64,000 nt of DNA from Rhabdophis nuchalis (Eukaryota; Chordata; Lepidosauria; Squamata; Natricidae). The stretch spans positions 118,298,610 to 118,362,609 of the forward strand of contig CM077647.1 in NCBI GenBank assembly GCA_039707465.1, given 5' to 3'. The translations under genes and the position numbers were made by a program. The notes under the pieces were generated by a model that was given only the letters and a program-made list of their open reading frames with translations, was not told the origin of the DNA and searched no databases. Shown piece by piece: positions 12,501-22,994 of the stretch. Position 1 is the stretch's first letter; each line of letters opens with the position of its first letter.

Positions 12501-12957
12501 ACTTTTGTTATTTTTTAACATTGAGAATTTTGAAGAATGTTGAATAGCAGTTGAGCGGGGGAATCGAACTGGCAGCCCACAAGTCGGATCCATCATATGC
12601 AGTCCACACCCACCCCAGCTCCGTGAAGGGAGAAAAAATCATGAAATGCCATGTGACAGCAACCTGATATGGCAAGTTTGACACCTGGGCAGTAGAGCTA
12701 ATTATCACTCAAGATCTTCTTATTCATGGACTGGGGACAAGATGGTAATGGCAATGACAAAGTGACATGGGAAAATTGATATTGTTGGGACACAATTTTT
12801 CCATGGTCAATTACATGTGGGAATCTGGCCTAAGAGAACCATTGTATAATAGATTATGTTGAGAGCAACAGATACTCTAAAAACCCTTTCCTTGAGTCTA
12901 TAAAGCATGTACTACAGCATAAAATGTTGCTAGCTTTAACATTCTTGTTTCATGCAG
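9510..12957 (+). other. MYO1D: MYO1D intron between exons D and E
   Basis: 3.4-kb intron bounded by gtacgt and atgcag. It contains a run of 12 or so G (11062-11076) and a hAT-like MITE at 12555-12688. The stretch 9510-12540 otherwise shows no repeat or exon that I can identify. Confidence 0.85.
12547..12696. mobile_element. hAT-like MITE (134 bp) with near-perfect 8-bp TSD
   Basis: The element at 12555-12688 has inverted ends (gcgggggaatcgaac versus gtttgacacctgg). It is flanked by gcagttga (12547-12554) and gcagtaga (12689-12696), an 8-bp duplication with one mismatch. Eight-bp duplications are the mark of hAT transposons. Family not identified. Confidence 0.5.
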
Positions 12958-13112
12958 CTAACAGGACTGAGTGTCTCTAATGGAAAGGATCAACTCGTGG
13001 TTTTCCATACAAAAGACAACAAAGATCTAATTGTCTGCCTTGTCAGTATGCATTCACTTAATGAGAACAGAATTGGGGAGCTGGTTGGAGTCGTGGCAAA
13101 TCACTTCAAAAG
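12958..13112 (+). CDS. MYO1D: MYO1D coding exon E: TH1 tail, penultimate coding exon (inferred)
   Basis: 155 nt, acceptor catgcag (ending 12957), donor gtaaat (13113), starting in phase 0 and ending with two bases of a split codon. It encodes [17 protein letters not shown], then [13 protein letters not shown] and [31 protein letters not shown] and [10 protein letters not shown] are TH1 signatures. The NENRIGEL stretch leads to the terminal helix. In vertebrate MYO1D about 50 residues follow in one last exon. I looked for that exon in all downstream + strand sequence and did not find it, so it probably lies beyond 64000. The segment after IVCL (VSMHSLNEN) differs from the mammalian version and may be lineage variation. 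Confidence 0.95.
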
Positions 13113-13180
13113 GTAAATATGAATGCATACCTCTGAATCTGAAACAAATATGAAAATAACAATTAAGCCAACTGATGGTA

Positions 13181-13540
13181 CAGATAGTCCTTGATTAATA
13201 ACCATTCATTAAGCAACTGTTATGACAGTGCCAAAATAAATCCATTCCTTGCACTCCAATTCTTTCATCATCCTCATGGTCACATGATTGCAATTTGGGC
13301 ACTTTGAAATCAACTCTCATTTAGGACCAGTTGCGGTGTTCTACAGTCATGTGACCAGGATTTGCAATCTTCTTTGTCAGTTTATGACAAAAAAAATGCC
13401 ATTTGGAAGAATGGTTTGCACTTACACCTTAATGACCATTGTAGAACTGGTTGTAAAATTGGTCTGACTTAACCTATAACCACAACAACTTACAATGAAA
13501 ATTCTAGTCTTAATTCTTGTCATAAGTTGAGGAGTTCCTG
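13181..13540 (+). mobile_element. MITE, tacaggtagtcct family, full length
   Basis: Begins cagatagtccttgatta and ends gttgaggagttcctg, imperfect terminal inverted repeats flanked by TA on each side. The interior carries the family's cacatgattgcaa, gtcatgtgacc and taatgacc motifs. No coding capacity. TA flanks suggest Tc1/mariner-type mobilisation. Confidence 0.7.
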
Positions 13541-14470
13541 TAGTCTTTTTTCTGTTCTCAAGCTACAGTTTGATTCTTGGAATTTCCTGTCTTCTTTCTT
13601 TTTCTAATTTGAAAAATATATGACTTTTATTCTGCTTTGGTTTGTTTGGTTTGTTTTGGCACTGTTTGATACCTTCTTATTTCATTTTGACCATTGACAA
13701 AAATTGAATCTAGGTGGTATGCATTTTTGTAAAACAATGCAAAAGTAACCTGTAAACATAAGTGCTAATAACTGTCCTGTATCAATACAATTGTTTTTGC
13801 GAGAAGGAATGTGTTCTGCTGTGCTGTACTGTATTCTCAATAGATCTTTTAAGTTAGAACTTGAATTTCCTGCTCACACCCACCAGGTATGTGTATTTAG
13901 AAAGTATTTAGCTTCTGTTTCAAAGTTCCTTTCCCTCCTCATTTTAACAAAAGCCGATACTGCAGCAGGAACCTATTACTTTCACACTTTAGTTTTTTTT
14001 CCTTAAGTCTGTTTGAAGTACAGATTTAAATTATGACATCACAGATTACTGATAGCTACCATCTTCATACCTTTAAAAAAGCAGGTTTTGGCATTCTGAT
14101 TATAATTCTTATAGTTTTGTTATAGTGGTAAAGGTCAGAAGAACAGGACTCACTGCTAAAAGGGCGATGAGATGGAATCAAGCACTATATATTTTTTTCT
14201 TGTCTGAGTGGTGCAAGTTCAATAAAATTAATAATTGAAAATAAATTTTATTTTTAGACACAGTTAATGCATTCACTTTTTTCTGTGGTAGTTATTTAGA
14301 ATTTAGGAAAGAAAAGTAAAAGTAGGGTGAATAGACAGGAGTTAATTACTAAAAGACAGATTATAAATGGGGAAATTAAGCTAGGTTTCTGAATCTTGTA
14401 CTCCAATTCCTTTCTTAACCCTAACCTCCACCATTCATTTTCATATACACACATGCAGACATACATGTAG

Positions 14471-14582
14471 TCAATACTTGTCCTTGACTTATTGCCTAGT
14501 GGCCATTCCAAGTTACCTCTGAAAAGCTACTTATGACTCACTTTCAGAGTTACAACAGTTGCACCACTCCTGTGGTCACATA
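14471..14582 (-). mobile_element. MITE fragment, tacaggtagtcct family
   Basis: Reverse orientation: acttgtccttgactta, cattccaagttacctc, cttatgactcac and tgtggtcacat follow the family order. Truncated after about 110 bp. Confidence 0.55.
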
Positions 14583-14996
14583 AAAACAAAATCCAGGCAG
14601 ATTTGCTTCTTACAATCTATCACAGGGATGCTGCAGCAACCCACCCACCTCAGCCTAACACCACCAGCACCCGCATCCTACCCACCAGATCCCACATTCC
14701 TCCAAACCCCATCACCAATCAATCACTTTCTGTAGATGTCCAGAATTCGCACTGTGGAAGAATAGGCTGTTCTACCCCTCAAGATCCCTAGACTCTGTGG
14801 CAATGAATTAACACTTAACATTCACATTTGGGATAGCAGAGATGGCAGTTGTTGTGAGGTGGTCATGTGGATGCCTTATTTAAAGATCATCATGACTTGC
14901 AACCATAATAGGCAGGTTCTATTAAAATTGCCTGATTGTAAAATTGTATCATTAAAAAGGAGGCCTACTTGTATTCACTTTTTTTATATTGCTTCA

Positions 14997-15241
14997 CTCT
15001 TAAACCAGGCGTAGTCAACCTTTTTATACCTACCGCCCACTTTTGTATCTCTGTTAGTAGTAAAATTTTCTAATCACCCACTGGTTCCACAGTAATGGTG
15101 ATTTATAAAGTAGGAAAGTCAATTAAATTAAAAAAAAGGAAAGTGCTTCGGTATCGGACAAAACCCCTACCGCCCACTATGAAAGCTGGAACGCCCACTA
15201 GTGGGCAGTAGGGACCAGGTTGACTACCACTGCTCTTAAAC
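14997..15241. mobile_element. hAT-type MITE (227 bp) with perfect target duplication
   Basis: Element 15006-15232 begins caggcgtagtcaacc and ends ggttgactaccactg. It is flanked by ctcttaaac on both sides (14997-15005 and 15233-15241; 8 bp plus one shared base). The interior has accgcccac repeats at both ends. It resembles the horizontally spread SPIN/OposCharlie-type hAT MITEs of tetrapods as I remember them; the exact family is uncertain. Confidence 0.8.
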
Positions 15242-15342
15242 ATTCCCAACATTTCCTAAAGATATATATATAGAGAGAAGATGAATAAAATACATGTAGT
15301 CCTCTACTTGTAACAGTTCTTTTAGTGATTGTTCAAAGTTAC

Positions 15343-15392
15343 CTTTGGGTCCTCTGTGGAGAAGGGCGGGATACAAATTTAAATAAATAAAT
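15343..15392 (+). mobile_element. L2-type LINE tail fragment
   Basis: Only the last 50 bp of an L2-like 3' end: ggtcctctgtggagaa, gggcgggatac and an AAAT repeat. It was inserted in the MITE between caaagttac and aaaagtgactta. A near-identical stub occurs at 46429-46497. Confidence 0.7.
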
Positions 15393-15411
15393 AGAGAAAA
15401 GTGACTTATGA

Positions 15412-15475
15412 CAATTTTTCACACTTATGACTGTCACAGCATCCTCATGCTGCGACAGTCATGTGTGAAAAATTG
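15412..15475. repeat. Near-perfect 64-bp hairpin inside the MITE
   Basis: Arms 15412-15435 and 15454-15475 are reverse complements apart from a 2-base indel. The centre continues the pairing (cagcat / atgctg) around a cctc loop. Related MITE copies have no such fold-back here, so it looks like a local inversion or template switch. Confidence 0.85.
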
Positions 15476-15522
15476 GATCAAATTTTAATCAAAATTTGGT
15501 GGCTTGGCAACTGATTCATATT

Positions 15523-18500
15523 CATAATTTACCAACTAATTTATCCTGGTTTACCCATCTTGCACTTTACTTCATTTTACCAACTAAATGAATTGACCTG
15601 AGTGAACTGTTTTAATTAATTGCTAACGACTTTTAACATCTGTATTTATTCCAAAACCCACCCGAATTCCATCTACATAATTTATTTGAATTTTAACCAT
15701 CTATTTATAAATAATGTATACCAGAGCAAACCTACTATCGCTGCGAGAGTCCCCGCTCTCGCAGGTTTGGCCCCTTGATCTATCTAGGGCCCATCTTGAT
15801 GATGGTATTGTGAATCCGAAGAGATGGGCGAAGCGCGGCCTTAGGGGATTTTTAGTTTTTAAGTTATTTAAATTATCTTTTTTAGGGGGGTCGAGGGAGG
15901 GGGGCGGATATAGACAGATGGAGACGGAAGCAACGATCAATAGTAAGGGCCAGGATAGCAGTCGACGGAGGGAAGCGGAAGGTGCCGAAAGGAGGGGGGA
16001 TACCCGAGTCGTTCCACAGGAGGGCATACCAATTCAGAGGGTCGTGGGGAGGGGCAGGACTGAGGGGAGACAATCTTCATCCTCCCGGTTGGTGGCACGT
16101 AGCCGTTGGTTGCAAACGGTCGGGTGCCACAACCCCCGCAGGCTAGGTGGCCAGGGAATACAGAGCCAGGGTCTGCGGCTGATGTTTTGCAACGCCAGGT
16201 CCGTTGTCAACAAAGCCCCCCTCATTAGTGACCTTGTGTCAGAGGGGGAGCCGGACCTGATAGGAATTGCGGAAACCTGGTTGGGCCACGAGGGAGGACT
16301 TCCCCTCGTTGAAATGTGCCCACCAGGCTACCGCGCATTTCATCAGCCACGGGCCCTAGGCAGGGGAGGTGGGGTAGCGGTCATTTTCAAGGAAGGCCTT
16401 GAGCCGAGAGAGACCATTGTGCCTCAGACTACCGGCTGTGAGTCCCTCTGCGTGAAGTGGGGACTAGGGAGGCAGTTGGGCTTGCTGGTTGTATACCTGG
16501 CTCCCCGCTATGTAGCAGCAGCCCTGCCCGAGCTCCTGGAGGTGATCGCTACGGTGGCAGTTGAGACCCCCAGACTTTTAGTCATGGGGGACTTTAATCT
16601 GCCATCGTTGGGCGAATCATCCGAGGCAGCTCGGGAGTTCATGGCTTCCATGACGGCCATGGACCTGACCCAAGTAATTCAGGGCCCCACCCACGAGGGT
16701 GGACATACGCCGGATCTCATCTTTGTCTCAGGCCAATGGAAGAGTGATCTGGGTATAGGGGACATAGTCATCACACCCTTGTCATGGTCAGACCACTCAC
16801 TTCTCCGGCTCGACTTTCCGACCGCTGCTCCCCTCCGCGGGGAGGCGGAACCAGAGTTACCAATCTGGTACCGCCCCAGGCGCTTGATGGACCCGGATGG
16901 GTTCCAGACAGCGCTTGGGCCATTTCCTGTATCCCTGACCCGCGCCCCGATGGAGGACCTCACGGCCGCATGGAACATTGCGGCCGTGGGAGCCTTGGAT
17001 CGGGTCGCGCCCTTGCGGCCTCTCTCGCGGCGGCGAACCACCCTGGCTCCTTGGTTTACTGAGGAGCTGCGGGTGATGAAACGCCGCAAGAGATGCCTAG
17101 AGGGAAGATGGAGGTCTAGCCGTTCTGAATCTGACCGGACACAGGTAAGAGCCCATTTACGGACTTACATTGTGGCGCTGAGAGTGGCCAAACGTCACCA
17201 TTGTGCCACTCTCATAGCATCCGCAGAAAACCGCCCTGCCGCCCTGTTTAGGGTGACCCGCTCCCTCCTCCAACAGAGGGAGCGGGAAGCCCCGCTACAG
17301 GGTAGAGCAGAGGAATTTGTGACTTTTCTGCAGGAGAAAACCGCTCAGATACAGAGTGAGCTAGCCCCCATTCATGGCCCAGTGGGATGCCACGAGAGAG
17401 ATCTTGTTTGGGAGGAGTTTGACCCCGTTACTTCCGAGGATATGGACAGGCTACGTGGGCGACTGCGAGCCACCACATGTTTATTGGACCCGTGCCCCTC
17501 CTGGCTTGTACTGGCATCCTGGGAGGTGACACGAGGCTGGCTCCAAGAGGTTGTCAACGCATCCTTAAGTGAGGGTTCCTTGCCTGCTTCCCTAAAAGAG
17601 GCCATGGTGAGGCCCCTCCTTAAGAAGCCCTCTTTGGACCCAGCTCTTTTAAACAACTATCGTCCAGTCTCCAACCTTCCCTTTTTTGCAAAGGTTGTCG
17701 AGAGTGTGGTGGCACAACAGTTTCCCCGTCACCTGGAGGAAATTGAGTATCTAGATCCGCGCCAGTCCGGCTTTCGGCCCGGGCATAGCACCAAGACGGC
17801 ATTGGTCGCGTTGGTAGATGATCTCTGGAGGGCCAGAGATGGGGGATGTTCCTCCATCCTGGTCCTATTAGACCTCTCGGCGGCTTTCGATACCATCGAC
17901 CATGGTATCCTATTGCATCGGCTGGGGGGGTTGGGGGTGGGAGGCACCATTTTACGGTGGTTCTCCTCCTACCTCTCTGGCCGATCGCAATTTGTGCGGG
18001 CAGGAGAGCAGAGGTCGACCCCGAGACCCCTCACATGCGGGGTGCCTCAGGGGTCGGTCCTCTCGCCTCTCCTGTTTAATGCATATATGAAGCCGCTGGG
18101 TGAGATCATCCGTGGTTTTGGGGTAGAGTACCACCTGTACGCTGATGACACCCAGCTGTACATATCTACCCCAAACCACCCCAACGATGCCGTAGCGGTG
18201 ATGTGCCAGTGCCTGGAAGCCGTGCGGATCTGGATGGGAAGTAGCGGACTCAAGCTCAACCCGACCAAGACCGAGTGGCTGTGGTTTCCGGCTGCCCGAT
18301 TCAACCAGCTCTCTCCAATGCTGGCCATAGGGGGCGAACATCTTGCCCCTGTGGATGGGGCGCGCAATTTGGGTGTCCTCCTGGATACCCGGCTGTCTAT
18401 GGAAGAGCAAGTGACAGCCGTGGCCAGGAGGGCGTTTTACCAGGTTCGCCTGGTTCGCCAATTGCGCCCCCTATTGGATCGGGACGCCCTTCGCACAGTC

Positions 18501-19196
18501 ACTCATGCCCTCGTGACATCCCGACTGGACTATTGTAACTCTCTCTACATGGGGCTTCCCTTGAGGTGCACCCGGAGGCTTCAGCTGGTCCAGAATGCAG
18601 CCGCGCGAGCAATTATGGGGACCACTAGGTTCACCCACGTTACACCGCTCTTGCGCGAGCTGCACTGGCTGCCTGTCGGCTTCCGGGTGCGCTTCAAGGT
18701 GCTAATTATCATCTTCAAGGCACTCCATGGCTTGGGACCTAGCTATCTGCTTGATCGGATCCTGCCCCATACATCCTCACGGCCGATTCGCTCCCACAGA
18801 GAGGGACTTCTCCGGGTGCCGTCCACTAGACTTTGTCAGCGGGCGACGCCCAGGGGAAGGGCGCTCTCTGTGGCGGGCCCAGCCCTCTGGAACGACCTTC
18901 CCCCCGATATCAGAACGACCACTGACCTCCGCTCCTTCCGTACGAAATTGAAGACCCATTTCTTTCGACTGGCCGGCCTTGGATAGTCTCTCTGTCTATA
19001 GATTTCAAATGTATTTTAATGGGTTTTTAATTATTTTTAGCACGGGATAATATTGTTTAATTGTGTTTTAAAGTATGTATTTTTGTATTTATTGTTTATA
19101 TTGTTTTTAGTTCCTCCTGTGCACCGCCCCGGGTCCCTGTGGGGAGAGGGAGCGGTTAATAAATTTGAATTTATTATTATTATTATTATTATTATT
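15523..19196 (+). mobile_element. Full-length L2-type LINE with intact ORF
   Basis: A non-LTR retrotransposon of about 3.67 kb whose boundaries are set by the host MITE it interrupts. It has an AT-rich 5' leader with a GC-rich end, one long ORF (15714-18986) and a 3' UTR with gcaccgccccgggtccc and an ATT-repeat tail (19171-19198). The L2 clade call rests on the LVLLDLSAAFDTIDH and CGVPQGSVLSPLLFN style of the RT and on a single ORF with endonuclease plus RT. CR1 and Rex1 relatives are less likely. Confidence 0.85.
15714..18986 (+). CDS. L2-type LINE polyprotein (AP endonuclease + reverse transcriptase)
   Basis: An open frame of 1090 codons without stop or shift. Residues 154-370 form the apurinic-type endonuclease that nicks target DNA: FCNARS (N160), IAETWL (E187), MGDFNLP (D293) and SWSDHSLL (D360/H361). 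Residues 625-880 are the reverse transcriptase: motif A VLLDLSAAFDT (D720), GVPQGSVLSPLLF (776-788) and the catalytic YADD (809-812). Residues 1055-1090 hold the CR1/L2 C-terminal motif PALWNDLPPDIRT and LKTHFF. A stop codon lies just before the 15714 ATG. The in-frame ATG at 15918 (residue 69) may be the real start, because the first 68 residues look like translated 5' UTR. All catalytic residues that I can place are present, so the copy could still be competent. Confidence 0.9.
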   Translation: MYTRANLLSLRESPLSQVWPLDLSRAHLDDGIVNPKRWAKRGLRGFLVFKLFKLSFLGGSREGGGYRQMETEATINSKGQDSSRRREAEGAERRGDTRVVPQEGIPIQRVVGRGRTEGRQSSSSRLVARSRWLQTVGCHNPRRLGGQGIQSQGLRLMFCNARSVVNKAPLISDLVSEGEPDLIGIAETWLGHEGGLPLVEMCPPGYRAFHQPRALGRGGGVAVIFKEGLEPRETIVPQTTGCESLCVKWGLGRQLGLLVVYLAPRYVAAALPELLEVIATVAVETPRLLVMGDFNLPSLGESSEAAREFMASMTAMDLTQVIQGPTHEGGHTPDLIFVSGQWKSDLGIGDIVITPLSWSDHSLLRLDFPTAAPLRGEAEPELPIWYRPRRLMDPDGFQTALGPFPVSLTRAPMEDLTAAWNIAAVGALDRVAPLRPLSRRRTTLAPWFTEELRVMKRRKRCLEGRWRSSRSESDRTQVRAHLRTYIVALRVAKRHHCATLIASAENRPAALFRVTRSLLQQREREAPLQGRAEEFVTFLQEKTAQIQSELAPIHGPVGCHERDLVWEEFDPVTSEDMDRLRGRLRATTCLLDPCPSWLVLASWEVTRGWLQEVVNASLSEGSLPASLKEAMVRPLLKKPSLDPALLNNYRPVSNLPFFAKVVESVVAQQFPRHLEEIEYLDPRQSGFRPGHSTKTALVALVDDLWRARDGGCSSILVLLDLSAAFDTIDHGILLHRLGGLGVGGTILRWFSSYLSGRSQFVRAGEQRSTPRPLTCGVPQGSVLSPLLFNAYMKPLGEIIRGFGVEYHLYADDTQLYISTPNHPNDAVAVMCQCLEAVRIWMGSSGLKLNPTKTEWLWFPAARFNQLSPMLAIGGEHLAPVDGARNLGVLLDTRLSMEEQVTAVARRAFYQVRLVRQLRPLLDRDALRTVTHALVTSRLDYCNSLYMGLPLRCTRRLQLVQNAAARAIMGTTRFTHVTPLLRELHWLPVGFRVRFKVLIIIFKALHGLGPSYLLDRILPHTSSRPIRSHREGLLRVPSTRLCQRATPRGRALSVAGPALWNDLPPDIRTTTDLRSFRTKLKTHFFRLAGLG

Positions 19197-19200
19197 ATAT
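19165..19200. repeat. ATT-repeat tail of the L2 element
   Basis: About nine ATT units directly follow the L2 3' UTR. This is the usual terminal microsatellite of the element rather than an independent locus. Confidence 0.9.
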
Positions 19201-19261
19201 TTATGACAGTTACAATGTCTTGCGGGCCTGCAATATGCTTTTGTGAACTTCTGACAAGCAA

Positions 19262-19386
19262 ACCCTGGAAGTTTTCAAGAAGATGTTGGATACCATTTGT
19301 CTGAAATGGTATAGAGTTTCCTGCCTAGGCAGGGGTTTGGACTAGAAGACCTCCAAGGTCCCTTCCAACTCTGCTATTGTATTATT
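19262..19386 (+). mobile_element. CR1 LINE 3'-end fragment
   Basis: The stretch ttggataccatttgtc, gcctaggcagggg, ttggactagaagacctcc and cccttccaactctgc is the CR1 3' UTR signature, ending in a tattgtattattgta repeat. It sits inside the split MITE. Confidence 0.9.
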
Positions 19387-20984
19387 GTAAAAGTCAATGG
19401 GGGAGGCCAGATTCACTTAACAACCATGTTACCAGCTTAACAACTGCAGTGGTTCACTTAATAACTGTGGCAAGAAAGTTCATAAAACGGGGCAAAACTT
19501 ATTTAACAAATGTTTCACTTCACAACATATATTTTGGGTTCAGTTGTGGTTGTAACTCAAGAATTACCTGCAGTACTATAGTAGGCTTTCCTGCTTTCTC
19601 CCCACATTATCTCAATATAAGATATTGAGTTATTTGTAAAAAATAATGAAGATGGTATACAAATAAATAAAACAAAACAAATTTCTATCTGAGATCTGGT
19701 TGTGGTTCCCCTTAACCCTATTGCCTAGTTCATTGCTTATAGGAATTATTGATTACACGCTGATTACAGAATTTGTACGTTTTTTTCTGTGCCAGAAGAT
19801 ACAGTACTGCATGATTTTTTTTTTAAGTATTCATGTGTACACACAAACACACACACCGCTAGTCTCAGGATAAGAATATATAAAGTACAGAAAATGAGTA
19901 AAAATAGTAAACCAAAGAAATCAAACTCAAGGGGGAGGAAAGGAAAAGAAGAAAACCTAACTAATTTATATCCACCCAGTTCTCAGTACTTCTTATAACC
20001 TCTGTCTTTGCATCTGAATAGTATAGTATAACTCCATACGGTAGTACTATTTGTAACATAACTCTTTTCAGTCAGTTACAAAAAGTTTCAACGTAATTTT
20101 CTTGAAGCCTGCTTTCCATTCACTCACTTGAGAGATTAATTAATAGACTAATGTTTCTTTTTCATACAGAACTTGCAGGAGTTCTTTTCTGCAGTTTTCT
20201 TCCATGTCCATTTTTCTGCTTTCAACACTAACAATAACTATTCTGTCTTGCATTCAAAACCTTTCATCATTCAGAGATCCTTCATTAATTCTCTCAATCT
20301 TTTGTCACAGTCAAGTACTGCTTTTAGATTCATCTTTGGCCATATTGAAACTACCTTTTTCTAAACAGATGCCAAGCAATAATCATTCTCATTCTTCCTT
20401 GGCTGAATCACTTTTTCTGTATGCTGTCATCTCATTTCCACCTGTCCATTTTACTTAACTAATAGGATGACTTGCATTCATTCAAAATACAACTTTTCTT
20501 TAGATCACAGTCCTAAAGGGTTAGCATATTTGGACCAGTACGCCTCAACTAAAACCTGAATTTTACTGCAGATACACTTACGTTATTCTATTAAAGGAAG
20601 GAACACTCATCTAAAATAACCTGAAAGCCAACTTGCATTACCCAATATCCCACATGAAGTACATGAAGCGAACTGACACATTTAGGATACACAAAGGAAG
20701 AAAGACACCGTGATCTAAGTACCCAGATGCCCTATTTAACCAATGATCAAGCTTGATGTTGAGATGAGCTTGAAGGTGTTATGATGGAGGGAGGGGGCAG
20801 AGGGAGGAAAACTGTCATAACTGCAAACAGTGTCCTTCCCATTTTAAATGTGCACAGACAAGCTGTTTGACTGAATGGAAAAATATATTTGCAGTGTAAA
20901 GAATTCTGTGCAATGAAGATGCCCTTTAAAGAAGATGAAAATTTTGCTCCCATCTTATCCAAAATGACAGTGGGAAGCTTTCAA

Positions 20985-21385
20985 TACAATAAAACCATAA
21001 AAACATAAAAAACATTAAAATTAATAAGAGAATTAGATAAAACTAAGAACCAAAGCACAAGCAGTACGGAAATAGGATATGTCTCTGTTAGTCCAGTAGT
21101 CACCTCCAGGGTAAAGTGTTCCTATTGGAGCTCCAGGCAACTGGAAGAGCTCCAGGCAATTGGCAGAGTCAAGTTTTAATTCCTTTCTGAAAGATCAAAA
21201 GGGTGGGATTAGATCTCATCTCTCTGGTGGCCAGACATTCCAAAGAGCAGGGCCATGGCAGATAAGGCTCTTCTCCTAGACTTTGCCAGCTGAATTTCAT
21301 TGACCAACAGGATCCCAGCATGCCAAAGCAACTGGGGCAGGCCAATCCCATTGAAGCAAGACTGTTCCTCAAATAGAATTTAGTT
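20985..21385 (-). mobile_element. Old L2-like 3' fragment
   Basis: Reverse-strand relic: ccagacattccaaagagcag, gataaggctcttctcc, gccagctgaatttcatt and the A-rich left end align in order with the 3' region of the younger copy at 25098-26061, but with many differences and no long frame. It must be much older than the other L2 copies. Confidence 0.6.
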
Positions 21386-21905
21386 ATACATTTATTCATT
21401 AACTGTCCTTTCCCATATACCAGACAGCCAAACTATCTGCAAAGAGGTCTCTCCTACTGATCTTAATAATTTACATTCATATTGGGAGAAGCACTCCTCC
21501 GATGATTCCATTTTCATGATCATCTCTTAGAAATGGGATATGTAGTAGGCTATCTGAAATTGCTGGGAGGAGGCAGTATTTTATGGAATGTGAAACAGAA
21601 GATGGTATATAGGGACAATTGTGACAAATTGTCCTCAAATATTTTGTACGAGATGAGCAGGCAGAACTGGGGGGAACTGGGAGTTAAGCACATCATCAGC
21701 ATAGAGTCATTATGTTCCCACAAATGGTCAGAGCTCAATCTTGAACTCCATTGATCCTTATCTACTGCCAATTTAGTATAGAATGTTAATTGACTAGATT
21801 TTTATGTATAAAATTAAGCGGTAAACCTTTTCAACTGCAATTTAATGTATGGTTTTGATTCTTTGCATCTGACATTTTCAAAATTGTGTCCATGGCTAGT
21901 AGGAG

Positions 21906-22290
21906 AATAAAATAGAATAGAATAGAATAGAATAGAATAGAATTCTTTATTGGCCAAGTTTGATTGGACACATATAAGGAATTTGTCTTTGGTGCATATG
22001 CTCTCAGTGTACATAAGGAGAATCAAATATTCATCAAGAATAAAAAGATACAACGCTTAGTGATACTCAAGGTTACTAATAAGATATCAAATCGTACAAG
22101 GAAACAAATAAAAACAATATAAATTGAAAGATACAAGCAACATGATTATAGTCATATCATGGGAAGAGATAGATACTAGAAAGGAAGGGAAGAAGAATAG
22201 TAATACAGTCTTAGTAAATTATTGACAGTGTTGTGAGAATTGGTTGTTAAGCAGAGTGATAGTGTTTAGTGTCTAGTTGTTCTGGGGAAT
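21906..22290 (-). mobile_element. AATAG microsatellite joined to a LINE 3' tail (snake-type CR1)
   Basis: About seven AATAG units (21909-21943) run into attctttattggccaag, tgattggacacata, aaggaatttgtctttggtgc and atatgctctcagtgtacata. This junction is very common in snake genomes, where CR1-like tails are reported to seed AATAG-type microsatellites. It supports a snake origin of the window. Confidence 0.75.
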
Positions 22291-22994
22291 TTATAACATA
22301 AATGGGGAAAATATATATGAAGAAACCTATTCCAATATATTTTCTTACCTGCTGAAATAATTCATCTATTACCCTTGCTGCCGCCTTGCTATTGAGAAAA
22401 CATTTAGTTTAGTATTCCATGTATATATAAATATCTTGTGAATTGTATCTGAATATCTTATTTGATGTGATCTTTCTGGTCATTTCAGAAGAATAACATC
22501 TGGTTGTCCATTTTTTTGTTTTCCAATGTTTGTGTCTAGATTTGGAATATATTTTAATAAACTGTTGAGGTATCAGATATCAATAATGCAAGGTGCAAAA
22601 TTAGTATTCCAGTTCTGTATATCTTTTCAATCTTTTTTCCCCCAAATTATTTCCTATTTTATTTAATTTGTAAACCAGGTGATAGATTTGGGATTACTCA
22701 TTTTAATGCTGTGCCCCTGAATCATTAAAACTCAAAAACATTGTCAAATTAGTTTGTTATTTGTAACTAACTAATTATAAATAAATAACTAATTAACCTT
22801 TTTAAGTGAGGGGTTGTGCTGTGGTCTTGAATTATGATTAATGTATTATATAATACTAAACTATGATTGCAGTATTTTTATTTTGCTTTGCTTTATCATT
22901 TTATTGTATACCAGCTATACCCGGCCACGCGTTGCTGTGGCCCAGTCTGGTTAAATGGCCAACCAATCTGTGTGTAGATCTACACCTGCACACA

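Larger units (their letters stand above)
15293..19570 (-). mobile_element. MITE (tacaggtagtcct family) split by three insertions
   Basis: Four pieces of one reverse-oriented MITE occur in order: 15293-15342, 15393-15522, 19197-19261 and 19387-19570. Joined, they give about 430 bp that follows the family from catgtagtcctctactt to aactcaagaattacctg. The gaps are filled by an L2 tail (15343-15392), a full-length L2 (15523-19196) and a CR1 end (19262-19386). Key joins: gattcatatt (left) continues as tttatgacagttac (right) across the L2, and ctgacaagcaaa continues as gtcaatggggg across the CR1. Confidence 0.75.
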
